Assembly (NCBI GenBank): GCA_028691175.1
Contig: JAQUZU010000051.1
Location: 1 to 12,720 of the forward strand
Direction: 5' to 3'
Origin: Candidatus Kapaibacterium sp.
GTDB lineage: Bacteria; Bacteroidota; Ignavibacteria; Kapaibacteriales; UBA2268
DNA length: 12,720 nt
Shown: one piece after another, positions 4,286 to 12,720 of the stretch
Numbering within the stretch: the first letter of the stretch is position 1
Layout of the letters: every line of letters starts with the position of its first letter
Position numbers and translations under genes: made by a program
Notes under the pieces: generated by a model
Database searches by the model: none
Told to the model about the DNA's origin: nothing
What the model saw: only the letters and a program-made list of their open reading frames with translations

Positions 4286-7200
4286 GTGGACAAAAATGTA
4301 CAAACCAAAATTATTAAAGAAGGCAATCTGATTAGACTGACCGAGAGAGTCAACTTCGCAAGGGCAAGAAAACATCTCGACTATCCGGATCTGCTGAACA
4401 TCCAGCTCGAAGCCTACAAAGACTTCTTGCAGGAAGACGTGCCGCCATCGCAACGCGAGGTTAAGGGGTTGCAGCAGGCTTTCGTTAATAATTTTCCGAT
4501 TGAAGATGCATCAAGCATTTTTCAATTGGAATTTCTCGGATATGATGTAGAAAAACCGAAGTACAGCGAAGAAGAATGCCGCGACCGCGAATTATCGTTC
4601 GCAAAACCGCTGAAAGCAAAATTACGCCTCTCGAGCCGCGCAGAAGCCGACTCGGAGGATTACATAGAATCCGTCGAACAAGAGGTATATCTCGGGAATA
4701 TCCCCGCGATGACCGATCGAGGAACGTTTATCATCAACGGCGCCGAGCGCGTAGTCGTAACACAGCTGCACCGCTCGCCGGGCGTTTTCTTCGACGATGC
4801 TCAGCACCCGAACGGAATGCGCATATATACCGCAAGAATTATCCCGTTCCGCGGATCATGGGTGGAATTTTCAACCGATATTCACGACGTTATGTATGCG
4901 TATATCGACCGAAAAAAGAAATTCCCGGTTACTACGCTGCTGCGTGCTTTGGGCTTCTCGAGCGACGAACAACTGATTTCGCTGTTTGAACTCAGTGAAG
5001 AGCATGATCCGGCCGAACTAGGCGAAGAATTGCTCGAACGACGCCTCGCAAGCGACGTAATCGACAGTTCCACAGGCGAAATTATCGCTTCACGCGATGC
5101 CGTAATCGATAATGTCCTGCTGAAGAGAATGCAGGAAGCCGAAGAAATCGTGCCGTTCAAATTATTTAAATATACCGAAGAAACCGATGAGCCGGTTATC
5201 GCAAGAACAATCGCGAAAGACCCGACACGCACACGCGAGGAAGCCTTGGAAGCAATCTATCGCCAACTCCGCTCGAGCGAGTCTCCGGATATCGAGACTG
5301 CAGAAGCTTTGCTCGAAAAGTTATTCTTCAACCCGAAAAGATACGACCTCGGTTTGGTCGGACGTTTCCGTATTAACAGAAAATTAGACCTGAAAACTCC
5401 GCTCGAAGTAACTACTTTGACCGTCGAGGATATAGTTGAAATTATTAAACACACGATCGAACTCCACGACAATAAACTCGAAGGCGACGATATCGATCAC
5501 CTTGGCAACCGCCGCGTCCGCACAGTCGGCGAGCAGTTGGCGTCGCAGTTCAACGTAGGTCTTGCGCGCATGAGCCGCACAATTCGCGAGCGCCTGAGCA
5601 TTCACGACGGCGAAAATCTCGCTCCGAGCGAACTCGTTAATGCCCGCACAATCACCAGCGTTGTGAATCAGTTTTTTGGTACAAACCAGCTGTCGCAGTT
5701 CATGGATCAGACAAATCCGCTGAGCGAACTCACGCACAAGCGCCGTACTTCGGCGTTAGGCCCGGGCGGTTTGACCCGCGAGCGCGCAGGTTTCGAGGTT
5801 CGCGACGTTCACTATACGCACTATGGCAGACTTTGCCCGATTGAAACTCCTGAAGGTCCGAACATCGGCTTGATTTCATCTCTGGCAATTCATGCAAAAA
5901 TCAACAAGTTAGGCTTTATCGAGACACCATACCGCAAAGTAGAAGACGGTAAAATTACCGGTATAATCGAATATCTACCGGCTGAATGCGAAGACGATAC
6001 AGTTATCGCACCGGCAACGGTTACGATTGACGACGACGGCAATTTGGTCGGCGACAAAATTCAGGCACGTGGCGCGATGGGCGATTATGTGCTCGTATCT
6101 CCGCAGGAAGTTCAATATGTCGATGTATCGACGGACCAAATTTCCAGCTGTGCAGCCGCGATGATTCCGTTCCTGGATCACGATGATGCAAACCGTGCCC
6201 TCATGGGCGCGAACATGCAACGCCAGGCTGTGCCACTGCTGCACCCACACGCTCCAATCGTCGGAACCGGCATGGAAGCACGTCTCGCAAAAGATTCCCG
6301 TACACTAATTTCCGCAGAAGCAGACGGCGTAGTAGAGTATGCATGCGGCGATTATATCATAGTAAAATATGACGATAACCGCACCGATGAAGAAAAACTT
6401 ACACAGTTCGACCACCTCGGCACAAAACGCTACAATCTCCGTAAGTTCTATAGAACCAACCAAGATACATGCATTAACCAACATCCGATCTGCAATAAAG
6501 GTCAGCGCGTCGTAAAAGGTCAGCCGCTCGCCGATAACTCTTCGACCGAGAACGGCGAACTCGCCCTCGGACAGAATTTGCTGGTAGCATTCATGCCTTG
6601 GCGCGGATATAACTTCGAAGATGCAATTATTCTCTGCGAGAAAAACGTTGCACGCGATACATTTACTTCGATCCATATCGAGGAATTTACTCTCCAGGTT
6701 CGCGATACTAAACGCGGCGAGGAAGAATTTACTCGCGAAATTCCGAACGTAAGCGAAGAAGCAACCAAAGACTTGGACGAAAACGGTATCGTACGCGTCG
6801 GCGCAAAAGTAATCGAAGGCGATATAATTATCGGTAAAATCACTCCGAAAGGCGAGACCGACCCGACTCCGGAAGAAAAACTTCTCCGCGCAATCTTCGG
6901 CGATAAAGCCGGCGACGTAAAAGACGTTTCGCTGAAGGCTTCTCCGGGATTGAAGGGCGTTGCGATTAATACGAAATTATTCAGCCGCAAAACAACCGTT
7001 GCTGCCGAACGCGAAAATCGCGAAAAAGAAAAAGCACGCCAGGAATTAATCGAAAAACAGGAAAAAGCAAAAATCCTCGAAATCGATAACCTGTTCGTGA
7101 AAAACCTTGCTCAACTGCTCGAAAATCAACAGGTCTTCGGCTTGCGCACAAATACCGGCTCTACCGTGATCCGCACCGGCGAAAAACTCTCGAAAGAAGA

Positions 7201-8122
7201 AATTCTCCGCCGCTATTACGAAGGAATTATTAAGCCGGAATTGCTCGACTTCAACAAAGATTTGCTCGAAGACGAACACAGAACAGAACTATATAATACA
7301 ATGCTGCGTAACTATTTAGTCAAGAGAAACGACATACTCGCAGATTTCAAAGCCGAAAAGAGTAAAATCACCAGCGGCGACGAACTCCAGCCGGGCATTC
7401 TCCAGATGGCGAAAGTATATGTAGCGAAAAAACGTAAACTGCAAATCGGCGATAAAATGGCGGGACGCCACGGAAATAAAGGTATCGTTTCGAAAATCGT
7501 ACCGAGAGAAGACATGCCGTTCCTTCCGGATGGAACTCCGGTTGATATCGTACTGAACCCGATGGGCGTGCCGAGCCGTATGAACCTCGGTCAGCTCTTC
7601 GAAACCGCACTCGCGTGGGCAGGCAGAAAACTCGATAAGAAATTCTCGACTCCGATCTTCGATGGCGCATCTTGGGAGCAAATCCAGGACTACCTCGAAG
7701 AAGCAGGACTGCCGCGCTCCGGTAAAACCGTACTCTACGACGGCCGCACAGGCGACCCGTTCGGCGAGAAAGTAACCGTCGGAATCATCTATATGCTGAA
7801 ACTGTCGCACTTGGTGGACGATAAAATCCACGCACGCTCGATAGGCCCATACTCGCTTATTACTCAGCAACCTCTTGGCGGTAAAGCGCAATTCGGCGGT
7901 CAACGTCTCGGAGAGATGGAAGTCTGGGCACTCGAAGCATACGGTGCCGCAGCCACTCTGCAAGAAATGATCACGATGAAGAGCGATGACGTACAGGGTC
8001 GTGCGAAGATGTACGAGGCAATCGTCAAAGGCGAAAACCTCCCGCAGCCGAACATTCCTGAATCGTTCAACGTGCTTGTACGCGAGCTTCAGGGCTTATG
8101 CCTCGATCTCGATATCAGCTAA
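4286..8122 (+). CDS. rpoB: DNA-directed RNA polymerase subunit beta
   Basis: Encodes 1278 aa from the GTG at 4286; an in-frame GTG at 4223 would add 21 residues but has a weaker ribosome binding site, and the extra residues do not resemble the family start. Beta forms one jaw of RNA polymerase and half of the catalytic centre. Seen in order: the N-terminal protrusion and lobe regions, the rifampicin pocket FFGTNQLSQFMDQTNPLSEL with D474, H484 and S489 (matching E. coli D516, H526, S531), the motif ETPEGPNIGLI, and a charged helical insertion around residues 910-935. Then come GDKMAGRHGNKG with catalytic-centre lysines K1057 and K1065, and the C-terminal clamp-binding segment GGKAQFGGQRLGEMEVWALEAYGA. 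The rifampicin pocket keeps the key sensitive-type residues; T replaces N at E. coli position 518 and T replaces I at 530. It precedes rpoC by 120 bp. Confidence 0.97.
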   Translation: MDKNVQTKIIKEGNLIRLTERVNFARARKHLDYPDLLNIQLEAYKDFLQEDVPPSQREVKGLQQAFVNNFPIEDASSIFQLEFLGYDVEKPKYSEEECRDRELSFAKPLKAKLRLSSRAEADSEDYIESVEQEVYLGNIPAMTDRGTFIINGAERVVVTQLHRSPGVFFDDAQHPNGMRIYTARIIPFRGSWVEFSTDIHDVMYAYIDRKKKFPVTTLLRALGFSSDEQLISLFELSEEHDPAELGEELLERRLASDVIDSSTGEIIASRDAVIDNVLLKRMQEAEEIVPFKLFKYTEETDEPVIARTIAKDPTRTREEALEAIYRQLRSSESPDIETAEALLEKLFFNPKRYDLGLVGRFRINRKLDLKTPLEVTTLTVEDIVEIIKHTIELHDNKLEGDDIDHLGNRRVRTVGEQLASQFNVGLARMSRTIRERLSIHDGENLAPSELVNARTITSVVNQFFGTNQLSQFMDQTNPLSELTHKRRTSALGPGGLTRERAGFEVRDVHYTHYGRLCPIETPEGPNIGLISSLAIHAKINKLGFIETPYRKVEDGKITGIIEYLPAECEDDTVIAPATVTIDDDGNLVGDKIQARGAMGDYVLVSPQEVQYVDVSTDQISSCAAAMIPFLDHDDANRALMGANMQRQAVPLLHPHAPIVGTGMEARLAKDSRTLISAEADGVVEYACGDYIIVKYDDNRTDEEKLTQFDHLGTKRYNLRKFYRTNQDTCINQHPICNKGQRVVKGQPLADNSSTENGELALGQNLLVAFMPWRGYNFEDAIILCEKNVARDTFTSIHIEEFTLQVRDTKRGEEEFTREIPNVSEEATKDLDENGIVRVGAKVIEGDIIIGKITPKGETDPTPEEKLLRAIFGDKAGDVKDVSLKASPGLKGVAINTKLFSRKTTVAAERENREKEKARQELIEKQEKAKILEIDNLFVKNLAQLLENQQVFGLRTNTGSTVIRTGEKLSKEEILRRYYEGIIKPELLDFNKDLLEDEHRTELYNTMLRNYLVKRNDILADFKAEKSKITSGDELQPGILQMAKVYVAKKRKLQIGDKMAGRHGNKGIVSKIVPREDMPFLPDGTPVDIVLNPMGVPSRMNLGQLFETALAWAGRKLDKKFSTPIFDGASWEQIQDYLEEAGLPRSGKTVLYDGRTGDPFGEKVTVGIIYMLKLSHLVDDKIHARSIGPYSLITQQPLGGKAQFGGQRLGEMEVWALEAYGAAATLQEMITMKSDDVQGRAKMYEAIVKGENLPQPNIPESFNVLVRELQGLCLDLDIS

Positions 8123-8134
8123 TGAAGTTTTCTT

Positions 8135-8183
8135 ATAAAGGGACTTTAATATTCTCGATCTCTTTTTTTTGAAGTCCCTTTAT
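8135..8183 (+). repeat. 12-bp perfect inverted repeat between rpoB and rpoC
   Basis: ATAAAGGGACTT (8135-8146) is exactly complementary to AAGTCCCTTTAT (8172-8183). The 25-nt loop contains a run of eight T's (8163-8170), so the T-run sits inside the loop rather than after the stem. It does not fit a standard intrinsic terminator for + strand transcription. A processing site or an mRNA stability element between rpoB and rpoC is a reasonable guess. Confidence 0.6.
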
Positions 8184-8242
8184 CATTTACAGTTTAATTT
8201 TTAAATATAGAATAAAATAATAGAAATATATAGGAGCAGACA

Positions 8243-11200
8243 ATGCAATCACAAGCCATACCAAAAAAAGGCTTTACGAAAATTTCGATTAAAATCGCTT
8301 CTCCGGACGATATTCTCGAGCGCTCCCACGGTGAAGTAACGAAACCCGAGACGATTAATTATCGCTCTTTCCGCCCGGAAAAAGACGGACTGTTCTGTGA
8401 AAAAATATTCGGTCCGGTGCGCGACTGGGAATGTGCGTGCGGTAAGTACAAGCGTATCAGATATAAGGGTATAGTCTGCGACAGATGCGGCGTCGAAGTA
8501 ACGCAAAAATCCGTTCGTCGCGAAAGAATGGGGCACATTATGCTTGCCGTTCCGGTAGTGCATATTTGGTTTCTCCGTTCTCTGCCAAGCAAAATCGCCG
8601 GTATCCTCGGAATGCCAACCAAAGATGTCGAGCGTATCGTATATTATGAATCTTATGTAGTCGTACAGCCGGGCAATACCGGTCTTATGCAGAGAGATTT
8701 GCTGACAGAAGATCAGTATCTCGACGTGTTGGACGGTCTTTCGAAAGAAGAGCGCGAGATGGACGAAGACAACCCGAATAAATTTATTGCCGGCATCGGT
8801 GCGGAAGCAATCAAAGAATTGCTCAAACGCGTCGACGTCGAAGAACTATATTATGACTTGAAGAAAGTCCTGAAAGAGGAAACTTCGCAGCAGAAAAAAG
8901 CCGAACTTTTGAAACGCTTGCGCATCCTCGATGCCTTTACTCATCGCGAAGATACCACAATCGAAAACCGTCCGGAATGGATGGTACTCGACGTAGTGCC
9001 GGTTACTCCGCCGGACTTGCGCCCACTTATTCCGCTCGAGGGCGGACGGTTCGCAACTTCGGATCTGAATGACCTCTATCGCCGCGTGATTATCCGCAAT
9101 AACCGCTTGAAACGTCTTATCGACATTAAAGCGCCGGAAGTAATCTTGAGAAACGAAAAACGTATGCTACAGGAGAGTGTCGATGCACTATTCGATAACT
9201 CCCGCCGTGCCGTTCGCGCCGAAAGTCAGCGCGCTCTGAAGTCTCTCGCCGATACACTTAAAGGCAAAACCGGACGTTTCCGCCAGAACCTGCTCGGTAA
9301 GCGCGTGGATTATTCCGGACGTTCCGTAATCGTCGTCGGACCGGAACTTCACCTCTTTGAGTGCGGTCTGCCGAAAGATATGGCTGTCGAACTCTTCAAG
9401 CCGTTCATTATCAGAAAATTAATCGAGCGCGGAATGGTTAAAACCGTGAAATCCGCGAAAAAACTCGTCGAGAAAAAAACCGATGAAGTATGGGATATTC
9501 TCGAAAGCGTAATCGACGGACACCCGATCATGCTGAACCGTGCTCCGACATTGCACCGCCTCGGTATTCAGGCATTCCAGCCGCGATTAATCGAGGGAAA
9601 AGCAATCCAACTCCACCCGCTCGTATGTACGGCATTTAACGCCGATTTCGATGGTGATCAGATGGCAGTGCATTTGCCGATTTCTTACGAAGCACAGCTT
9701 GAGGCTCTCCTTTTGATGCTCGCTCCGCATAACATTATGCACACGCAGAACGGCGACCCGATCGCCGTACCGAGCCAGGACATGGTACTCGGTATCTATT
9801 ATATCACTAAACTCCGCAAAGGCGCGAAGGGCGAAGGTAAGACTTTCGCAAGCTTCAATGACGTAATTTGCGCACTCGCCGAAGAAGTGGTAGACCTGCA
9901 CGCGAAAATCAAAGTCCGCGTTGCTCCGGGCAAATATCTCGAAACCGGTGTAGGACGCGTAATATTTAACCAAATTGTTCCAGAAGAACTTGGATATCTG
10001 AACGAGTTATTCACCAAAAAACGCCTGAGACAAATTATCGGTATATGCTTCCGCAAAGCCGGACTAGCGAAAACCGTGAAATTCCTCGACGATATGAAAA
10101 ACATGGGTTACTATTATGCAACTCTCGGCGGCTTGAGCGTAAGTATTCACGAAGTAATTATCCCGGCAGAAAAAGCACAGATTATCGCAAATTCAAACAA
10201 GAAAGTTGACGAAATCGAATTCGCTTATCAAAACGGTGTAATCTCCGCAGGCGAGCGCACAAACAAAATTATCGATACATGGAGCACCGCGACAAACAGA
10301 GTAGCGGATAAACTCTATAACGACATGGCAAAAGACAACGGCGGATTTAACCCGTTCTGGATGATGCTCGACAGCCAAGCCCGCGGTTCTAAGGAGCAGA
10401 TTCGTCAGCTCGCCGGCATGCGCGGTCTTATGGCTAAACCGAAAAAATCTCTCTCCGGCTCTACCGGCGAACTTATCGAAAACCCGATTATCTCTAACTT
10501 TAAAGAGGGACTTTCGATAATGGAGTATTTTATTTCTACTCACGGTGCGCGTAAAGGTCTTGCCGATACAGCATTGAAGACAGCAGATGCAGGATATTTG
10601 ACACGCCGTTTGCACGACGTTGCACAAGATTTGATTATCACGGACCACGACTGCGGCACAATCCGCGGCGTAGAAATGACTGCAATCAAAGAGGGCGAGG
10701 AAGTCAAAGAATCTCTCCGCGACAGAATCCTCGGACGCGTTGCATTAGTCGATGTCATCGATAACATCACAGATGAATTGCTCTGCAAAGCAGGCGAACT
10801 CATCGACGAAGATATTGCAGAAAGAATCGAACAATCCACAGTCGAATCCGTCCTGATTCGCTCGGTATTGACTTGCGAAAGCCGCCGCGGCGTATGTGCA
10901 AAGTGCTACGGTCGCAACCTCGCAACCGGCAAATTGGTCGATACCGGCGAAGCCGTCGGTACAATCGCTTCGCAGTCAATCGGCGAGCCGGGTACGCAGC
11001 TTACACTTCGTACATTCCACACCGGTGGTACTGCGGCACTCGTAACTTCGCAATCTGCAGTAAGCGCGAAATTCGAAGGTCAATTGCAATTCGAAAATAT
11101 TCGTTTCGTAACATTCGAAGGCGACGAAGACACAACTACTCTCGTAACTTCGCGTAGCGGTATTATTAACGTAATCGAACCGGAAACCAACCGAATCCTT

Positions 11201-12511
11201 ACTAAATACGACGTAATTTATGGTGCCGAACTCAAAGTTCACGATGGCGATGTAGTTAAAAAAGGTCAGGTCATTTACGAATGGGATCCGTATAACTCGT
11301 CGATTATCGCAGAGGTACAGGGACGCGTCAAATATCGCGATTTGATCAATAACGTAACTTATCGCGAAGTAAATGATGAGCAGACAGGTCACGTTTCGAA
11401 AATCGTAATCGAGAGCCGCGATAAAACAAAATCGCCGGCAATCGAAATCTGGGACGACAACAATAATATACTCAAGACATACAACATTCCGGCGAAAGCC
11501 CAGATCCGCGTAGACGATGACGATTATGTCGGAATCGGTTCTGCCCTCGTGAAAATTCCGCGAGACATGGGTCGTACCCGCGATATTACCGGCGGTCTGC
11601 CGCGCGTAACCGAGCTGTTCGAAGCCCGCGCTCCGCAAATGCCGGCAGTTGTAACCGATATCGACGGTATAGTATCGTTCGATCGCCCGAAGAGAAACCA
11701 AAGAATCCTGGTCGTAACGTCAGTCGATGAAAAAACCCGCATCGAATATGCCGTTCCGGTCGGAAAATATATCTTGGTACAGGAGGACGACTTCGTCCGT
11801 GCCGGCGACCGCTTGACCGAAGGCTCGATTAACCCGCATGATATTATCCGCATCAAAGGTCCGCACGCCGTGCAGGAATACTTGGTAAATGAGATTCAGG
11901 AGGTTTATCGTATGCAGGGCGTTAAGCTGAACGATAAGCACATTGAAGTAATCGTTCGCCAAATGTTGCAGAAAGTAACAATCGTCGACAGCGGCGACTC
12001 GAGATTTATCGAGAACGACAATGTCGATAAAATTAAATTCATAGATGAAAACGACAAGCTGAAATCGCAAGTCGTCGTAATCGAAAAAGGCGACAGCAAG
12101 TGCAAAGAGGGTGCAATTTATCAGCGAAAGAAAATCCGCGACATAAACGTCGCTTTGCGCAAAGCCGGCAAGGCAATGTGCGAAGTTCGCCCCGCAGAGC
12201 CTGCAACCGCCGAGCCATTGCTCCTGGGAATTACTCAGGCATCTTTGACGACAGAGAGCTGGCTTAGTGCAGCATCGTTCCAGGAGACTACCCGCGTACT
12301 CAGCGACGCGTCTATTGCTTCGAAGATCGATCACTTAAGCGGTCTGAAAGAAAACATCATTATCGGTCAGTTAATTCCGGCCGGAACCGGTCTTCGCCAA
12401 TACCGCGATATGCACGTAACCAGCGAAATCGGAAACATTTTCGGCAAATATTCCCGTGTAAAACCCGAATTTGACAAAGCCGAACTCGCAAATGCGGGAG
12501 CTGATGCATAA
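8243..12511 (+). CDS. rpoC: DNA-directed RNA polymerase subunit beta'
   Basis: Encodes 1422 aa, slightly longer than the 1407 aa of E. coli. Beta' carries the active-site magnesium and forms the clamp, bridge helix and trigger loop. The N-terminal zinc-binding motif has C64, C66, C79 and C82. The catalytic motif NADFDGDQ spans 466-473, with D468, D470 and D472 binding Mg. The second zinc site has C804, C878, C885 and C888, with the same spacing as E. coli 814/888/895/898. The trigger loop LTLRTFHTGG holds H926. About 185 residues separate it from ITGGLPRVTELFEAR (from 1115), so the trigger loop carries an insertion close in size to SI3 of E. coli. The ribosome binding site TAGGAG (8231-8236) is 6 nt from the ATG. 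The gene is complete. Confidence 0.98.
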   Translation: MQSQAIPKKGFTKISIKIASPDDILERSHGEVTKPETINYRSFRPEKDGLFCEKIFGPVRDWECACGKYKRIRYKGIVCDRCGVEVTQKSVRRERMGHIMLAVPVVHIWFLRSLPSKIAGILGMPTKDVERIVYYESYVVVQPGNTGLMQRDLLTEDQYLDVLDGLSKEEREMDEDNPNKFIAGIGAEAIKELLKRVDVEELYYDLKKVLKEETSQQKKAELLKRLRILDAFTHREDTTIENRPEWMVLDVVPVTPPDLRPLIPLEGGRFATSDLNDLYRRVIIRNNRLKRLIDIKAPEVILRNEKRMLQESVDALFDNSRRAVRAESQRALKSLADTLKGKTGRFRQNLLGKRVDYSGRSVIVVGPELHLFECGLPKDMAVELFKPFIIRKLIERGMVKTVKSAKKLVEKKTDEVWDILESVIDGHPIMLNRAPTLHRLGIQAFQPRLIEGKAIQLHPLVCTAFNADFDGDQMAVHLPISYEAQLEALLLMLAPHNIMHTQNGDPIAVPSQDMVLGIYYITKLRKGAKGEGKTFASFNDVICALAEEVVDLHAKIKVRVAPGKYLETGVGRVIFNQIVPEELGYLNELFTKKRLRQIIGICFRKAGLAKTVKFLDDMKNMGYYYATLGGLSVSIHEVIIPAEKAQIIANSNKKVDEIEFAYQNGVISAGERTNKIIDTWSTATNRVADKLYNDMAKDNGGFNPFWMMLDSQARGSKEQIRQLAGMRGLMAKPKKSLSGSTGELIENPIISNFKEGLSIMEYFISTHGARKGLADTALKTADAGYLTRRLHDVAQDLIITDHDCGTIRGVEMTAIKEGEEVKESLRDRILGRVALVDVIDNITDELLCKAGELIDEDIAERIEQSTVESVLIRSVLTCESRRGVCAKCYGRNLATGKLVDTGEAVGTIASQSIGEPGTQLTLRTFHTGGTAALVTSQSAVSAKFEGQLQFENIRFVTFEGDEDTTTLVTSRSGIINVIEPETNRILTKYDVIYGAELKVHDGDVVKKGQVIYEWDPYNSSIIAEVQGRVKYRDLINNVTYREVNDEQTGHVSKIVIESRDKTKSPAIEIWDDNNNILKTYNIPAKAQIRVDDDDYVGIGSALVKIPRDMGRTRDITGGLPRVTELFEARAPQMPAVVTDIDGIVSFDRPKRNQRILVVTSVDEKTRIEYAVPVGKYILVQEDDFVRAGDRLTEGSINPHDIIRIKGPHAVQEYLVNEIQEVYRMQGVKLNDKHIEVIVRQMLQKVTIVDSGDSRFIENDNVDKIKFIDENDKLKSQVVVIEKGDSKCKEGAIYQRKKIRDINVALRKAGKAMCEVRPAEPATAEPLLLGITQASLTTESWLSAASFQETTRVLSDASIASKIDHLSGLKENIIIGQLIPAGTGLRQYRDMHVTSEIGNIFGKYSRVKPEFDKAELANAGADA

Positions 12512-12537
12512 ACAGTTCATATAGTTTATATAATTAA

Positions 12538-12585
12538 AGGCTGCGGACTTAATTACGTAGTGTAAATAATGAAGCAGCCTATTTT
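12538..12585 (+). terminator. hairpin after rpoC, possible terminator
   Basis: AGGCTGC (12538-12544) pairs with GCAGCCT (12574-12580), followed by ATTTT (12581-12585). The 29-nt loop is long and AT-rich. It lies 26 bp after the rpoC stop and 40 bp before the EF-G start, so it may mark the end of the rpoBC transcript. The short T-run and long loop make strong termination doubtful. Confidence 0.4.
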
Positions 12586-12625
12586 AAGCAAGTTTTTAAT
12601 ATATATATAAAGAAAATAGTATCCC

Positions 12626-12720
12626 ATGATTGACATTGCAAATTTACGCAATATTGGTATTGCCGCACACATTGATTCCGGCAAAACAACTTTAAGCGAG
12701 AGAATCCTGTTTTATACAGG
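12626..12720 (+). CDS. fusA: elongation factor G, 5' part only (spd/mtEFG1-like)
   Basis: Only the first 32 codons are in the window. They begin with MIDIANLRNIGIAAHIDSGK and continue TTLSERILFYTG. This is the start of EF-G, the GTPase that drives ribosome translocation: residues 14-21 (AHIDSGKT) are the G1/P-loop. A stop codon in frame 9 nt upstream (12617-12619) fixes the ATG. Canonical bacterial FusA normally reads HIDAGKTTTTERIL; the S18 and L23 seen here recall mitochondrial EFG1 and the related EF-G of spirochaetes, planctomycetes and deltaproteobacteria. There is no clear Shine-Dalgarno sequence. Usually rpsL and rpsG lie between rpoC and fusA, and they are absent. The symbol is used in the general EF-G sense; the subfamily is inferred from very few residues. 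Confidence 0.85.
   Translation, partial: MIDIANLRNIGIAAHIDSGKTTLSERILFYT

Noticed and set aside
7316..7963. Long antisense frames within rpoB and rpoC, up to about 240 codons
   Set aside because: They arise from the biased third codon positions of the real genes on the other strand, have no ribosome binding site, and resemble no protein family.

Overview
This window holds a conserved housekeeping block: a five-gene tRNA cluster followed by secE-nusG-rplK-rplA-rplJ-rplL-rpoB-rpoC and the first 32 codons of an elongation factor G gene. All genes lie on the + strand. I found no phage, insertion sequence, CRISPR array, toxin-antitoxin pair or other accessory cargo, and I see no convincing new system. 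The points worth a second look concern gene order, tRNA structure and intergenic RNA elements.

Organism: the order tRNA-Tyr/Gly/Thr/Trp - secE - nusG - rplKAJL - rpoBC, an RpoB of about 1278 aa, an RpoC of 1422 aa with an SI3-sized insertion in the trigger loop, and a Bacteroidetes-like TTTG/TAnnTTTG promoter candidate fit a member of the Bacteroidetes/Chlorobi (FCB) group. A lineage near Chlorobi/Ignavibacteria/Kapabacteria is plausible but is inference. Base composition looks moderate, with AT-rich spacers. None of the five tRNA genes encodes its 3' CCA.

Layout: 1-334 has no gene that I can support; it holds a perfect hairpin at 9-30, A-tracts and a promoter candidate. 335-883 holds tRNA-Tyr(GTA), tRNA-Gly(TCC), tRNA-Gly(CCC), tRNA-Thr(GGT) and tRNA-Trp(CCA). 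A terminator-like hairpin with a UACG loop at 905-926 separates the tRNAs from secE. 950-4066 encodes SecE, NusG and ribosomal proteins L11, L1, L10 and L7/L12. 4067-4285 is a 219-bp spacer with a hairpin and a possible short leader frame. rpoB (4286-8122, GTG start) and rpoC (8243-12511) follow, with a long inverted repeat between them. After another hairpin, an EF-G gene starts at 12626 and runs off the window.

How the genes work together: tRNAs, ribosomal stalk and L1-stalk proteins and EF-G serve translation elongation. RpoB and RpoC form the catalytic core of RNA polymerase, NusG couples it to the ribosome and to termination, and SecE is an essential part of the protein translocase. Two departures from the usual order stand out. 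No tuf gene lies between tRNA-Thr and tRNA-Trp, and no rpsL-rpsG lies between rpoC and the EF-G gene. The EF-G start carries the HIDSGKTTL version of the P-loop, which recalls the mitochondrial EFG1 / 'spd' EF-G subfamily rather than canonical bacterial FusA.
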